In this document: positions 1 to 5,651 of the stretch, one piece after another
Layout of the letters: each line of letters starts with the position of its first letter
Position numbering within the stretch: position 1 is the first letter of the stretch
Source of the DNA: an uncultured bacterium
GTDB taxonomy: Bacteria > Planctomycetota > Phycisphaerae > Sedimentisphaerales > Anaerobacaceae
Direction: 5' to 3'
Assembly (NCBI GenBank): GCA_913009865.1
Contig: CAJVYK010000092.1
Location: 1 to 7,862, forward strand
DNA: 7,862 nucleotides
Program-made: the position numbers and the translations under genes
Notes under the pieces: generated by a model
What the model saw: the letters and a program-made list of their open reading frames with translations, nothing else
Databases searched by the model: none
Told to the model about the DNA's origin: nothing

Positions 1-57
1 AGAGATGAGTGTGATGTAGGGTATGTGTTTGTTTTTTATTTTGTTATTTTTTTTTTT
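1..57. other. Low-complexity artefactual contig end
   Basis: This T- and G-rich stretch sits outside the sequencing adapter at 58-115. It has no coding or structural character and includes a run of 12 T ending at position 58. Because it lies on the far side of the adapter from the genomic insert, I infer it is read noise or chimeric sequence that was not trimmed before assembly. Any ORF that starts here (for example an ATG at 25) is artificial. Confidence 0.85.
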
Positions 58-115
58 AATGTTACGGCGCCCACCGAGATCTACACTCTTTCCCTACACG
101 ACGCTCTTCCGATCT
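58..115 (+). other. Illumina P5/TruSeq universal adapter contamination
   Basis: The 58 bases match the standard Illumina universal adapter from its 5' AATG end to its terminal CTTCCGATCT. I see two substitutions: T for A in the fifth position (position 62) and C for A a few bases later (position 71). In the forward frame that runs into hppA it translates to the well-known contaminant peptide YTLSLHDALPI. The adapter ends at 115, and the pyrophosphatase reading frame is open from the next base, which marks the true start of genomic sequence. Identification rests on recall of the adapter sequence and is essentially certain. Confidence 0.97.
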
Positions 116-894
116 TGGCACTGCTGGCTGCACTAATCGGTACGATTCGTGTCTGGGTAGCTCAGCTTGCCTCAGAAAGTGCTGACGGCTTTTATACTGT
201 TGGCAAGGTTTCTTTTTACGCAGGAGAAGCGACAAAACATATCGAAGGCGCCGTTAACGTGACAACCGCTTCCATTGCCGACTTCGTCGCCGCTTATGAT
301 TTGAGCATAATGAACCCGAAACTTATCTGCGGCCTTTTCCTCGGCGCTATGATGGCCTTTGTATTCTGTGCAATGACAATGAAAGCGGTCGGCAGGACGG
401 CGGGGGCTATGGTCAACGAGGTCCGCCGTCAGTTCAGGGAAATACCCGGTATTATGGACGGAACGGGCCGGCCTGATTATGCCCGCTGCGTTTCTATTTC
501 AACCCATGGCGCACAAAGAGAAATGGTTTTACCCTCACTGCTGGCTATTTTCATCCCTGTCATTACCGGCTTGATTCTCGGCGTGGCTGGGGTTATGGGT
601 CTTTTAGCCGGCGGCCTGAGCTGCGGCTTCGTTCTGGCGGTAACACTTAACAACGCCGGCTGTACCTGGGACAACGCTAAGAAGTATATCGAAAAAGGAG
701 CTTACGGCGGCAAAGGATCGGATGCTCACAAGGCCAGCGTGGTCGGCGATACCGTCGGCGACCCGTTCAAGGATACTTCCGGGCCGAGTTTGAATATCCT
801 CATCAAGCTGATGAGTATGGTCAGCGTTGTGTTCGCCGGCGTCATTGTAAAGTTTTCTCCTGTTATTGGAAGCTGGCTCGGACTCGGCAACTAA
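116..894 (+). CDS. hppA: Membrane-bound ion-translocating pyrophosphatase, C-terminal part (5' truncated)
   Basis: This is a partial integral membrane protein that couples hydrolysis of pyrophosphate to pumping of H+ or Na+ out of the cytoplasm. About 258 genuine residues remain of a family that is usually 670-800 residues long. The family's C-terminal active-site elements are intact. These are WDNAKK (667-684), the GKGSDAHKA segment just after it, and GDTVGDPFKDTSGPS (745-789), whose Asp and Lys residues bind Mg-pyrophosphate in known structures. The cytoplasmic GAMVNEVRRQFREIPGIM block is also present (about 403-456). Around 150-310 a loop of roughly 45 residues between two membrane segments is longer than I expect for the family. 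The region that decides K+ dependence and Na+ versus H+ specificity lies upstream and is missing, so the subclass is unknown. The upstream part of the open frame is adapter, not protein. A terminator follows at 987-1022. Confidence 0.95.
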
Positions 895-902
895 TTTTGA
901 TT

Positions 903-933
903 CTCATTTTGCGAAGTTATATTACAAAATGAG
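903..933. repeat. Perfect 9-bp inverted repeat after hppA
   Basis: CTCATTTTG at 903-911 is the exact reverse complement of 925-933, with a 13-base loop. It begins eight bases after the hppA stop. No U-run follows on either strand, so it is not a classical intrinsic terminator. It could be an mRNA 3'-end stabilising hairpin or a processing site. Confidence 0.5.
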
Positions 934-955
934 GTCTCTGTGCCGGCTTACAAAC

Positions 956-984
956 TTGACTTCAATATTGATTGAATGTAATCT
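956..984 (+). promoter_or_regulatory. Predicted sigma70-type promoter for rsfS-argS-yjbQ
   Basis: The -35 box TTGACT (956-961) and the -10 box TAATCT (979-984) are separated by exactly 17 bases. The expected transcription start is about 990-992, inside the left arm of the terminator at 987-1013. The spacer carries a perfect 10-base palindrome, TCAATATTGA (962-971), which overlaps the inverted repeat TTCAAT-4-ATTGAA (961-976). Either could be an operator. This is inferred from sequence alone. Confidence 0.5.
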
Positions 985-986
985 AT

Positions 987-1022
987 CGGGGTGGTCGATT
1001 TTCGGCCGCCCCGTTTTTTATT
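987..1022 (+). terminator. Intrinsic terminator of hppA
   Basis: An 11-base-pair stem pairs 987-997 (CGGGGTGGTCG) with 1003-1013 (CGGCCGCCCCG). Two of the pairs are G-U and the loop is five bases. It is followed by six T and then ATT, making a strong rho-independent terminator. It ends only about 20 bases before the rsfS start codon. Confidence 0.9.
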
Positions 1023-1042
1023 GAAAGATTTAAGGGTGCAAT

Positions 1043-1405
1043 TTGACAAAGAAGCCATACAAAAACGCAGGGGCGTTTGCCCTGGCCGCCGCTAAGCTGG
1101 CGGTCGAACGGCATTGCAGCGATATTGTAGTTCTGGACTTGAAGGGCAAATCGCCCGCCACCGATTACTTTGTAATCGCTACCGGCACAAGCGACAGACA
1201 AATGCGTACAGTCGCCGATGAAATCTGCGAAGCGGCAAAAGGGCGGGGACTCCAGCGTTTCGGCAGGGCCGGCTACGAACAGGCCCGCTGGGTTCTGCTC
1301 GACTTTGTTGATGTCGTAATCCATATCTTCGATAGCGAATACCGCGCCTACTACGATTTGGAACTGCTCTGGGGCGACGCCGAGAAATTGATTATTGATA
1401 AATGA
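1043..1405 (+). CDS. rsfS: Ribosomal silencing factor RsfS (Iojap/YbeB family)
   Basis: A 120-residue protein of the RsfS family. These proteins bind ribosomal protein uL14 and block joining of the 30S and 50S subunits, lowering translation in poor growth conditions. Family hallmarks are visible: DYFVIATGTSDRQ near residues 41-53 and the C-terminal block with DVVIHIFDSEYRAYYDLE leading to LLWGDA. The length is typical (about 105-130). The chosen start is TTG at 1043, because AAGGG at 1032-1036 lies six bases upstream and no in-frame ATG precedes the conserved core. It is the first gene of a probable operon with argS, whose start is 14 bases past the rsfS stop. The junction carries short repeats: GATAAAT twice in tandem at 1397-1410 and ATTATTGA at 1391 and 1412. 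Confidence 0.95.
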   Translation: MTKKPYKNAGAFALAAAKLAVERHCSDIVVLDLKGKSPATDYFVIATGTSDRQMRTVADEICEAAKGRGLQRFGRAGYEQARWVLLDFVDVVIHIFDSEYRAYYDLELLWGDAEKLIIDK

Positions 1406-1419
1406 TAAATGATTATTGA

Positions 1420-3450
1420 ATGAAAACTGTTATTGACATACTTGAAGAAAGAATTAGCGCTGCGATGGCTGCGGTTACCGGCCAAAGCGGCTGCGCGGCT
1501 ATAATAAAGCCGGCAACCGACCCTAAATTCGGCGATTACCAGGCCAACGGCGTAATGGCATTAGCCAAAAAGGCAAAAACAAATCCCCGCAAACTCGCCG
1601 AGGAAGTGGTGAAGAATTTAGACGTTGACGATATTTGCGAACCGCCGGAAATTGCAGGGCCGGGGTTTATAAATCTTCGGCTGAAAACTGATTTCTTAGC
1701 GGACAAATTGCTTGAGATTAACAGCGACCCCGAAAATCGGCTCGGTATAGAAAAAGTAGCTCAACCAAAAAACGTCGTTGTCGACTTTTCCGGCCCGAAT
1801 ATCGCCAAGCAGATGCACGTTGGCCACCTGCGAAGCACAATCATCGGCGATTGTATATGCCGAACACTCGAATTCCTCGGCCACAAAGTCATCCGCCAAA
1901 ACCACATCGGCGACTGGGGAACTTCATTGGGTAAAGTAATCCTTGGGCTATGGCATATGTGTATGGCGAGCAAGTATGGAGGGCCGCCGTACTATAAAAC
2001 TGAACTCAGCGAATTGCAGGCATGCGCCGGAGATAAGGACCGACTGAAAGAACTTTGCCAACGTATACGCGACCGGCACGAGAAAGACTGGCAAGATGAT
2101 TTTGCTGCAGTAAAAGGTGATGCCAACGAATTATTTAGACCATTTTTAGAAAAGCTTGTTCGTACACCACCGCCTGATTTGTGTGAGGAAATAACCACTT
2201 TATATCAATACGTGAACCAAATAGAGACATCCGTGGCTGGTATGGGGCTAACGGTATCAACAAGAAAAAAAGATGACCATGTTTTTCAGTACTTTCAAAT
2301 CGAATATGAATTCTTGTCTCGTCATATAACGACAATGTTGCAGGATATTGATGATCCAGACAACAAACAAGAAAAGGATGCCTGGGAGCTTATCAAAAAA
2401 ATCTCACTGGAGCATTGTAATGAGATTTATAAGATACTCAATGTTGCTCTATCTATGAAGGATGTTCGTGGTGAGAGCGAATACAGGGATGAATTGGCAG
2501 GTGTTGTTGAAGAGTTATTAAAACGTAAAATTGCAGAAGAATCTGATGGCGCTATCTGTGTTTTTCCGGATGGCTTTAAGAATAAAGAAGGTCAGCCGTT
2601 GCCGTTGATAGTTCAAAAATCAGATGGTGCCTTTTTGTATGCGACAACAGATTTAGCTGCGATACGCTATCGTGTGGATAAGTTAAAAGCGGATACAATA
2701 ATTTACGTTACAGACGCTCGGCAAAAGCTGCATTTTGAAATGGTTTTTGCGGCGGCACGGATGGCCGGCTGGGTTCCTGAGAATATAGAACTCGTACACG
2801 TCACTTTTGGCAGTGTCCTTGGTGAGAATGGTCAGCCGTTAAAAACACGCTCCGGCGAAAATGTAAAACTAAAAGAGCTGCTCGATGAAGCGATAGAACG
2901 GGCAAAAACTGTTGTCGAAGAAAAAAACCCCGACCTGCCTGCCGAGAGAAAAACTGAAATTGCACGGGCTGTCGGAATTGGCGCAGTCAAGTACGCCGAC
3001 TACTCTAACAACCGAACCAGCGATTATACCTTCAGTTTTGACAAGATGTTAGCGATGGACGGCAATACAGCCCCGTATATGCAGTATGCTTATGCGCGGA
3101 TAAAATCGATTGAACGGAAGGCACAGAGCCGGGATGTGGATATTGAGACCGAGCTTGCCGGCGTTAAATCATTAAATTTAACTGAGCCGGCTGAACTGGA
3201 CCTGGCAAAATATTTGCTCCGTTACGGCGAAGCGATAGAAGCCGCCGCTGCCGATTACAGGCCGAACTACCTGACAAGCTATCTGTACGAATTGGCACAG
3301 AAGTTCAGCGCATTTTATACGAATTGTCCGGTCTTGGATGCCGGGCCGAACAAAAGACCTACACGGCTGTTGCTTTGTGATTTGACCGCAAAGACTATTA
3401 AGAACGGCTTGAGTAAGCTCTTAGGTATCGAAGTTGTCGAGCAAATGTAA
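1420..3450 (+). CDS. argS: Arginyl-tRNA synthetase, enlarged form
   Basis: A class I aminoacyl-tRNA synthetase that charges tRNA-Arg with arginine using ATP. The N-terminal tRNA-recognition domain occupies roughly residues 1-115. The catalytic domain follows, with the HIGH signature as HVGH (133-136) in the FSGPNIAKQMHVGH context, then NHIGDWGT (161-168). The degenerate KMSKS-loop region GQPLKTRSGE is at 471-480, and KYADYSNNRTSDYTF at 524-538. NTAPYMQYAYAR (549-560) opens the anticodon-binding domain, which runs to the end. The total of 676 residues is about 100 more than E. coli ArgS (577). The excess lies between GDWGT and the MKDVRGES motif (346-353), mostly in residues about 232-322. That segment is AT-rich: 33% GC at 2101-2160 against 53% at 1801-1860. 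The frame stays open throughout. No clear ribosome binding site precedes the ATG. Confidence 0.97.
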   Translation: MKTVIDILEERISAAMAAVTGQSGCAAIIKPATDPKFGDYQANGVMALAKKAKTNPRKLAEEVVKNLDVDDICEPPEIAGPGFINLRLKTDFLADKLLEINSDPENRLGIEKVAQPKNVVVDFSGPNIAKQMHVGHLRSTIIGDCICRTLEFLGHKVIRQNHIGDWGTSLGKVILGLWHMCMASKYGGPPYYKTELSELQACAGDKDRLKELCQRIRDRHEKDWQDDFAAVKGDANELFRPFLEKLVRTPPPDLCEEITTLYQYVNQIETSVAGMGLTVSTRKKDDHVFQYFQIEYEFLSRHITTMLQDIDDPDNKQEKDAWELIKKISLEHCNEIYKILNVALSMKDVRGESEYRDELAGVVEELLKRKIAEESDGAICVFPDGFKNKEGQPLPLIVQKSDGAFLYATTDLAAIRYRVDKLKADTIIYVTDARQKLHFEMVFAAARMAGWVPENIELVHVTFGSVLGENGQPLKTRSGENVKLKELLDEAIERAKTVVEEKNPDLPAERKTEIARAVGIGAVKYADYSNNRTSDYTFSFDKMLAMDGNTAPYMQYAYARIKSIERKAQSRDVDIETELAGVKSLNLTEPAELDLAKYLLRYGEAIEAAAADYRPNYLTSYLYELAQKFSAFYTNCPVLDAGPNKRPTRLLLCDLTAKTIKNGLSKLLGIEVVEQM

Positions 3451-3482
3451 TACGCAGTATGCCTGACGGCAGAGGTGCAACG

Positions 3483-3893
3483 ATGAAAATCATCGAAAAA
3501 GACTTTCGCATAAGCAGCAAACACCGTAACCAGATGATTGACATTACAAGCCAGGTTGGCTTAGCTATCAGCCAATCCGGCGTTACTAATGGTGATGCAA
3601 TAGTCTATTGCCCTCATACAACGGCGGCAATCACCATAAACGAAAATGCCGACCCGGACGTTCCGCACGATATACTTTTAGCCCTGGCCGAATTAATACC
3701 TCAACATCAGCCCGGTTTCAGACATTCTGAGGGCAATTCTGATGCCCATTGCAAAAGCTCGATGTTTGGCTGTAGCGAGCAAATCCTGATAAAAGACGGA
3801 ACACTTAACCTCGGCACCTGGCAGGGCATTTTTTTCTGTGAATTCGACGGCCCACGACACAGAAAAGTACTGGTCCAAATCCGCGGAGAATGA
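3483..3893 (+). CDS. yjbQ: YjbQ / UPF0047 family protein
   Basis: A 136-residue protein of the YjbQ/UPF0047 family, a small trimeric fold. E. coli YjbQ has been linked to weak thiamine-phosphate synthase activity, but the physiological role is unsettled. Family motifs, numbered from the chosen start, are PHTTAAITINEN (44-55), GNSDAHCKSS (84-93) and GTWQGIFFCEFDGPR (111-125). Conserved His45 and His89 with Glu53 form the presumed metal or active site. I prefer ATG 3483 over the in-frame ATG at 3459, because AGAGGT at 3471-3476 lies six bases upstream of it and family members start near the MKIIEKDF sequence. The start is 32 bases after argS, so co-transcription is likely. The link with argS looks positional rather than functional. 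Confidence 0.92.
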   Translation: MKIIEKDFRISSKHRNQMIDITSQVGLAISQSGVTNGDAIVYCPHTTAAITINENADPDVPHDILLALAELIPQHQPGFRHSEGNSDAHCKSSMFGCSEQILIKDGTLNLGTWQGIFFCEFDGPRHRKVLVQIRGE

Positions 3894-3898
3894 AAAAC

Positions 3899-3924
3899 GC
3901 AGGAGAAGCCCTTTCTGTGCCTGC
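3899..3924 (-). terminator. Possible minus-strand terminator hairpin
   Basis: GCAGG at 3899-3903 pairs with CCTGC at 3920-3924, extended by AGAA (3904-3907) with TTCT (3913-3916). On the minus strand the stem is followed by GTTTTTCATT; on the + strand no U-run follows. It could back up termination of a minus-strand transcript that reads through 3989. Weak evidence. Confidence 0.3.
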
Positions 3925-3988
3925 CCTTTAGGGTCGCAGAACACTTCCCTTGCTTACTATGGATGAATCGGCTCAACAGTATGCGCGC

Positions 3989-4050
3989 AAAAAAAAGGCG
4001 AGGTGGTGGGACCGGCTGGGGGGGAAACCGATGTGCCACGCTGCCTCGCC
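3989..4050 (-). terminator. Strong intrinsic terminator on the minus strand
   Basis: A GC-rich hairpin closed by a perfect 7-bp stem (4050-4044 with 4003-3997) is followed on the minus strand by eight consecutive U. The shape is clearly that of a rho-independent terminator, yet no recognisable minus-strand gene lies upstream of it before 5364. That absence is the main argument for a small RNA here. Confidence 0.6.
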
Positions 4051-4102
4051 GAGGTTTATAACTGCTAAAAGCAGCATTATTTCATTGTTTTTAAGGAATA
4101 AA
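3989..4102 (-). ncRNA. Candidate small RNA with own promoter and terminator
   Basis: This is a prediction from three aligned signals on the minus strand. First, a promoter-like TTGACA-17-TAGTTT pair occupies 4137 down to 4109. Second, the predicted transcript of about 114 nt starts near 4102. Third, it ends in a long irregular hairpin (4050-3997) followed by eight U (complement of 3996-3989). The hairpin has a 7-bp closing stem, GGCGAGG with CCTCGCC, then GTGG/CCAC and CGG/CCG inner stems around a C-rich loop. A short 5' hairpin, CTGCT-3-AGCAG, precedes it. I looked for the conserved parts of SRP RNA, RNase P RNA and tmRNA and did not find them, so the family is unknown. A 49-codon + strand ORF (3959-4108) overlaps it and cannot be excluded. 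Confidence 0.4.
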
Positions 4103-4108
4103 CTGTGA

Positions 4109-4137
4109 AAACTACCCCTTTTGCGAAAAACTGTCAA
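4109..4137 (-). promoter_or_regulatory. Predicted minus-strand promoter of the candidate small RNA
   Basis: Read on the minus strand, 4137-4132 is a perfect TTGACA -35 box. After a 17-base spacer comes TAGTTT (4114-4109), a three-of-six match to the -10 consensus. Transcription would begin near 4102 and run to the U8 terminator at 3989. Confidence 0.4.
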
Positions 4138-4245
4138 ACAAAAAATGGAAAAAAACAAACTTTTTTTGGAAACCCAGCCCAGCTTAATCAGCCCAACTTA
4201 CATAAAGCCAACACAAAGTGAGTATACAACCCATAAAGATAAAAT

Positions 4246-4279
4246 GCAAGTTAAAAAACCTGCTTTTTTTAATTTTTTT
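4246..4279 (+). terminator. Intrinsic terminator, + strand, with no assigned gene
   Basis: A 7-bp stem with one A-C mismatch pairs 4246-4252 (GCAAGTT) with 4257-4263 (AACCTGC) around an AAAA loop. Seven T, AA and seven T follow. It could end the rsfS-argS-yjbQ message, which would then have a 3' region of about 390 nt, or an unseen + strand transcript. The minus strand after the same stem is only moderately U-rich. Confidence 0.55.
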
Positions 4280-4325
4280 GCCTCTGTTACATTACTCAAA
4301 AGTGGAAATCATAGAGTAAAATGGC

Positions 4326-4354
4326 TTGAAATTCGGCGCTTATTGGCCTAAATT
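4326..4354 (+). promoter_or_regulatory. Predicted promoter upstream of small ORF and yggS
   Basis: TTGAAA (4326-4331) and TAAATT (4349-4354) are separated by exactly 17 bases, matching the sigma70 consensus at five and four of six positions. The expected start is near 4361, shortly after the terminator at 4246-4279 and 33 bases before the ATG of the 40-codon ORF. It may also serve yggS, because no better promoter is visible between 4520 and 4619; a TATAAA at 4542-4547 lacks a convincing -35 box. Confidence 0.45.
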
Positions 4355-4393
4355 ACAGATAAGTCTAAAAGTTGTTACTTTTGGAGTTTTTCG

Positions 4394-4516
4394 ATGACAA
4401 GGCTCAAAACTATCCCTGTAACAAAAACTTCAGCGAGGCGAAATGCCGGCGGCAAAAGGTATCGAAAAGCGGTCAGTTTGTGCAAGTTAAAAAAACCGTC
4501 GAAATTTTCTCCTTAA
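4394..4516 (+). CDS. Candidate small, highly basic 40-residue protein
   Basis: A short ORF that reads MTRLKTIPVTKTSARRNAGG and continues for 20 more residues to a TAA at 4514-4516. It contains 8 Lys and 5 Arg and no Asp or Glu, so it would be strongly basic and might bind nucleic acid or membranes. I do not recognise it as any ribosomal protein or known small-protein family. Support for translation is GGAG at 4383-4386, seven bases before the ATG, and a promoter-like pair (4326-4354) at a suitable distance. It lies 103 bases upstream of yggS on the same strand, so it could be an independent gene or an upstream ORF in the yggS leader. An ORF of 40 codons can arise by chance, so confidence is limited. 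Confidence 0.4.
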   Translation: MTRLKTIPVTKTSARRNAGGKRYRKAVSLCKLKKPSKFSP

Positions 4517-4619
4517 TTTTTTTTAAGCTGGCAAAGACAGCTATAAACTGGTATCTTGAGCGTGTTCTTGTTTTGGGTGGACCGAATTTGCTGATTTTAA
4601 GTTCTTAACCATATCTTTT

Positions 4620-5342
4620 ATGACAAAAATTTCTGAAAGAATAAAACGTGTAAAGGACACCATCGACTCTGCCTGTACCCGCCTCGGCAGAGACCCCGCA
4701 AAGGTAAAACTTGTCGTTGTAACCAAATCCGCTTGCCTGGAAGCTATAAAAGAAGTTATTCATCTGGGCTTTACAGACCTTGGTGAAAACCGGGTTCAGC
4801 AACTGAAAAAAGTTTCCGCTCAGATAGACGACTTTTTGCAGGGACGGGACGGCAACTCGGCTCGCCGACAAAAGGTCGATTGGCATATGATAGGTCATCT
4901 GCAGCGCAATAAGGTTCAACAGGTCCTGGGTATTGCATCTCTGATACATTCGGTTGACACACTTCGGCTGGCGGAAGAAATAAATGCTTCAGCGGCAAAG
5001 CTAAACTTATGTCCTAAGGTACTTCTGCAGGTCAACACTTCCAGGGAGCCGCAAAAATACGGCGTTCCGGTAGGTGCGGCAACACATCTGGCTGAGCAGA
5101 TAGAGACTTTGCCGCATTTGAAACTGATTGGCCTGATGACGATGGCTCCATTGACGCATAACAAGGGCGTGATTCAAGCTTGTTTTGTTCGGGCAAGAGA
5201 GTTATTTCTTGAGATACAGAGCGATGGAATAATCGGGCCGCAATTTACCGAACTGAGTATGGGTATGAGTTCGGACTACGAAGTTGCTATCGAAGAGGGG
5301 GCTACCATTCTTCGTATCGGCTCGGCAATCTTCGCCGGCTGA
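4620..5342 (+). CDS. yggS: PLP homeostasis protein, YggS/PLPBP family
   Basis: A 240-residue cytosolic pyridoxal-5'-phosphate-binding protein with the alanine-racemase-like TIM-barrel fold. The family has no known catalytic activity; it helps balance free PLP and affects amino- and keto-acid metabolism. Landmarks are VVVTKSA with the PLP-binding Lys36 (same position as in E. coli YggS), LGENRVQ (54-60), WHMIGHLQRNK (88-98), the LLQVNT strand (135-140) and LSMGMSSDYEVAIEEG (212-227), which binds the cofactor phosphate. The C-terminus is RIGSAIFAG and stops there, slightly shorter than many homologs that carry a few more residues. The ATG at 4620 has no Shine-Dalgarno, but family members start near this position. 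It converges with the minus-strand operon; only 21 bases separate the two stop codons. Confidence 0.95.
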   Translation: MTKISERIKRVKDTIDSACTRLGRDPAKVKLVVVTKSACLEAIKEVIHLGFTDLGENRVQQLKKVSAQIDDFLQGRDGNSARRQKVDWHMIGHLQRNKVQQVLGIASLIHSVDTLRLAEEINASAAKLNLCPKVLLQVNTSREPQKYGVPVGAATHLAEQIETLPHLKLIGLMTMAPLTHNKGVIQACFVRARELFLEIQSDGIIGPQFTELSMGMSSDYEVAIEEGATILRIGSAIFAG

Positions 5343-5344
5343 TA

Positions 5345-5357
5345 CGAAATTGTTTCG
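5345..5357. terminator. Weak hairpin between convergent genes
   Basis: CGAAA (5345-5349) and TTTCG (5353-5357) form a 5-bp stem with a TTG loop between the yggS stop and the regulator stop. It could be a small bidirectional terminator, but it lacks a good U-run on either strand. Confidence 0.25.
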
Positions 5358-5363
5358 CACTTG

Positions 5364-5651
5364 TTATACTCGGCCTGTTCGCCGGATAACATCGAGATTT
5401 TCCCAGTATTGAGTTAATGCTTTGGAACCTTTTTTGGTAAGTTGATAGCTGGTGTTGGGCAATTTCCCCTTGAAAGTTTTGTTGACTTTGATGAAGCCGG
5501 CTGATTCGAGTTTTTCTATGTGCCGTGAAAGGTTGCCCCTGGTCAATCCTAAAGTTGACAGCAGGAAACCGAAGTCCGCCGATTCAACGCCGGAAAGAAG
5601 CATCATAATTCGCAGCCGCGCCGGCTCGTGCACAATTCTGTCAAGCTCCAT
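5364..5651 (-). CDS. Small winged-helix transcriptional regulator
   Basis: A 95-residue DNA-binding protein that is essentially a single winged helix-turn-helix domain, of the kind grouped with MarR/ArsR-like 'HTH_27' regulators. Visible parts are the opening helix MELDRIVHEPARLRIMMLL, the DFGFLLSTLGLTRGNLSRHI recognition region with its LEKAGF-like turn (LESAGFI), and the wing FKGKLPNTSYQLTKKG. No ligand- or metal-binding domain is seen. I chose ATG 5651 over an in-frame TTG at 5669: GGGGAGA at 5667-5661 lies nine bases upstream, and the family typically begins with this helix. With this start it overlaps the upstream membrane gene by 11 bases, the same overlap as at the 6383-6393 junction. 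As the last gene of the operon it is a plausible autoregulator; that is inference from context. Confidence 0.85.
   Translation of the reverse strand: MELDRIVHEPARLRIMMLLSGVESADFGFLLSTLGLTRGNLSRHIEKLESAGFIKVNKTFKGKLPNTSYQLTKKGSKALTQYWENLDVIRRTGRV

Larger units (their letters stand above)
3894..4619. other. Long intergenic region between yjbQ and yggS
   Basis: About 725 bases with no recognisable conventional gene. From left to right it holds a hairpin at 3899-3924, the candidate minus-strand small RNA with its terminator and promoter (3989-4137), an A-rich stretch (about 4138-4245), the + strand terminator 4246-4279, the promoter 4326-4354 and the 40-codon basic ORF 4394-4516. The remaining 4517-4619 contains a T8 run and a lone TATAAA but nothing firm. 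I looked for tRNA, tmRNA and SRP RNA signatures and saw none. Confidence 0.6.

Noticed and set aside
983..1324. Minus-strand ORF of 113 codons over the terminator and rsfS.
   Set aside because: It is antisense to a clear rsfS and starts inside it; the predicted protein has no family character.
3459..3482. Upstream in-frame ATG that would add eight residues to yjbQ.
   Set aside because: It lacks a ribosome binding site and sits nine bases after argS; the ATG at 3483 has AGAGGT at proper spacing and fits the family's usual N-terminus.
3997..4050. Possible SRP (4.5S) RNA, because of size and single-hairpin shape.
   Set aside because: The conserved apical region with its GGAA-type tetraloop and neighbouring AGCAGCC element is absent on both strands.
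3959..4108. A 49-codon + strand ORF starting MDESAQQYARKKKARWWDRL, and a shorter 32-codon ORF in another frame from 3963.
   Set aside because: No ribosome binding site or promoter is visible, and the ORF runs through the A8 tract and the GC-rich hairpin that better fit a minus-strand terminator. It is kept as an alternative to the small RNA, not as a called gene.
4121..4351. A 76-codon + strand ORF from a TTG at 4121.
   Set aside because: It runs through the terminator hairpin and its T tracts at 4246-4279, has a weak start codon with no ribosome binding site, and its composition is that of A-rich noncoding DNA.
4372..4608. A 78-codon + strand ORF overlapping the 40-codon basic ORF in another frame.
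   Set aside because: It starts at a non-ATG codon without a ribosome binding site and looks hydrophobic only because of T-rich DNA. The ATG at 4394 in another frame has the well-placed GGAG.
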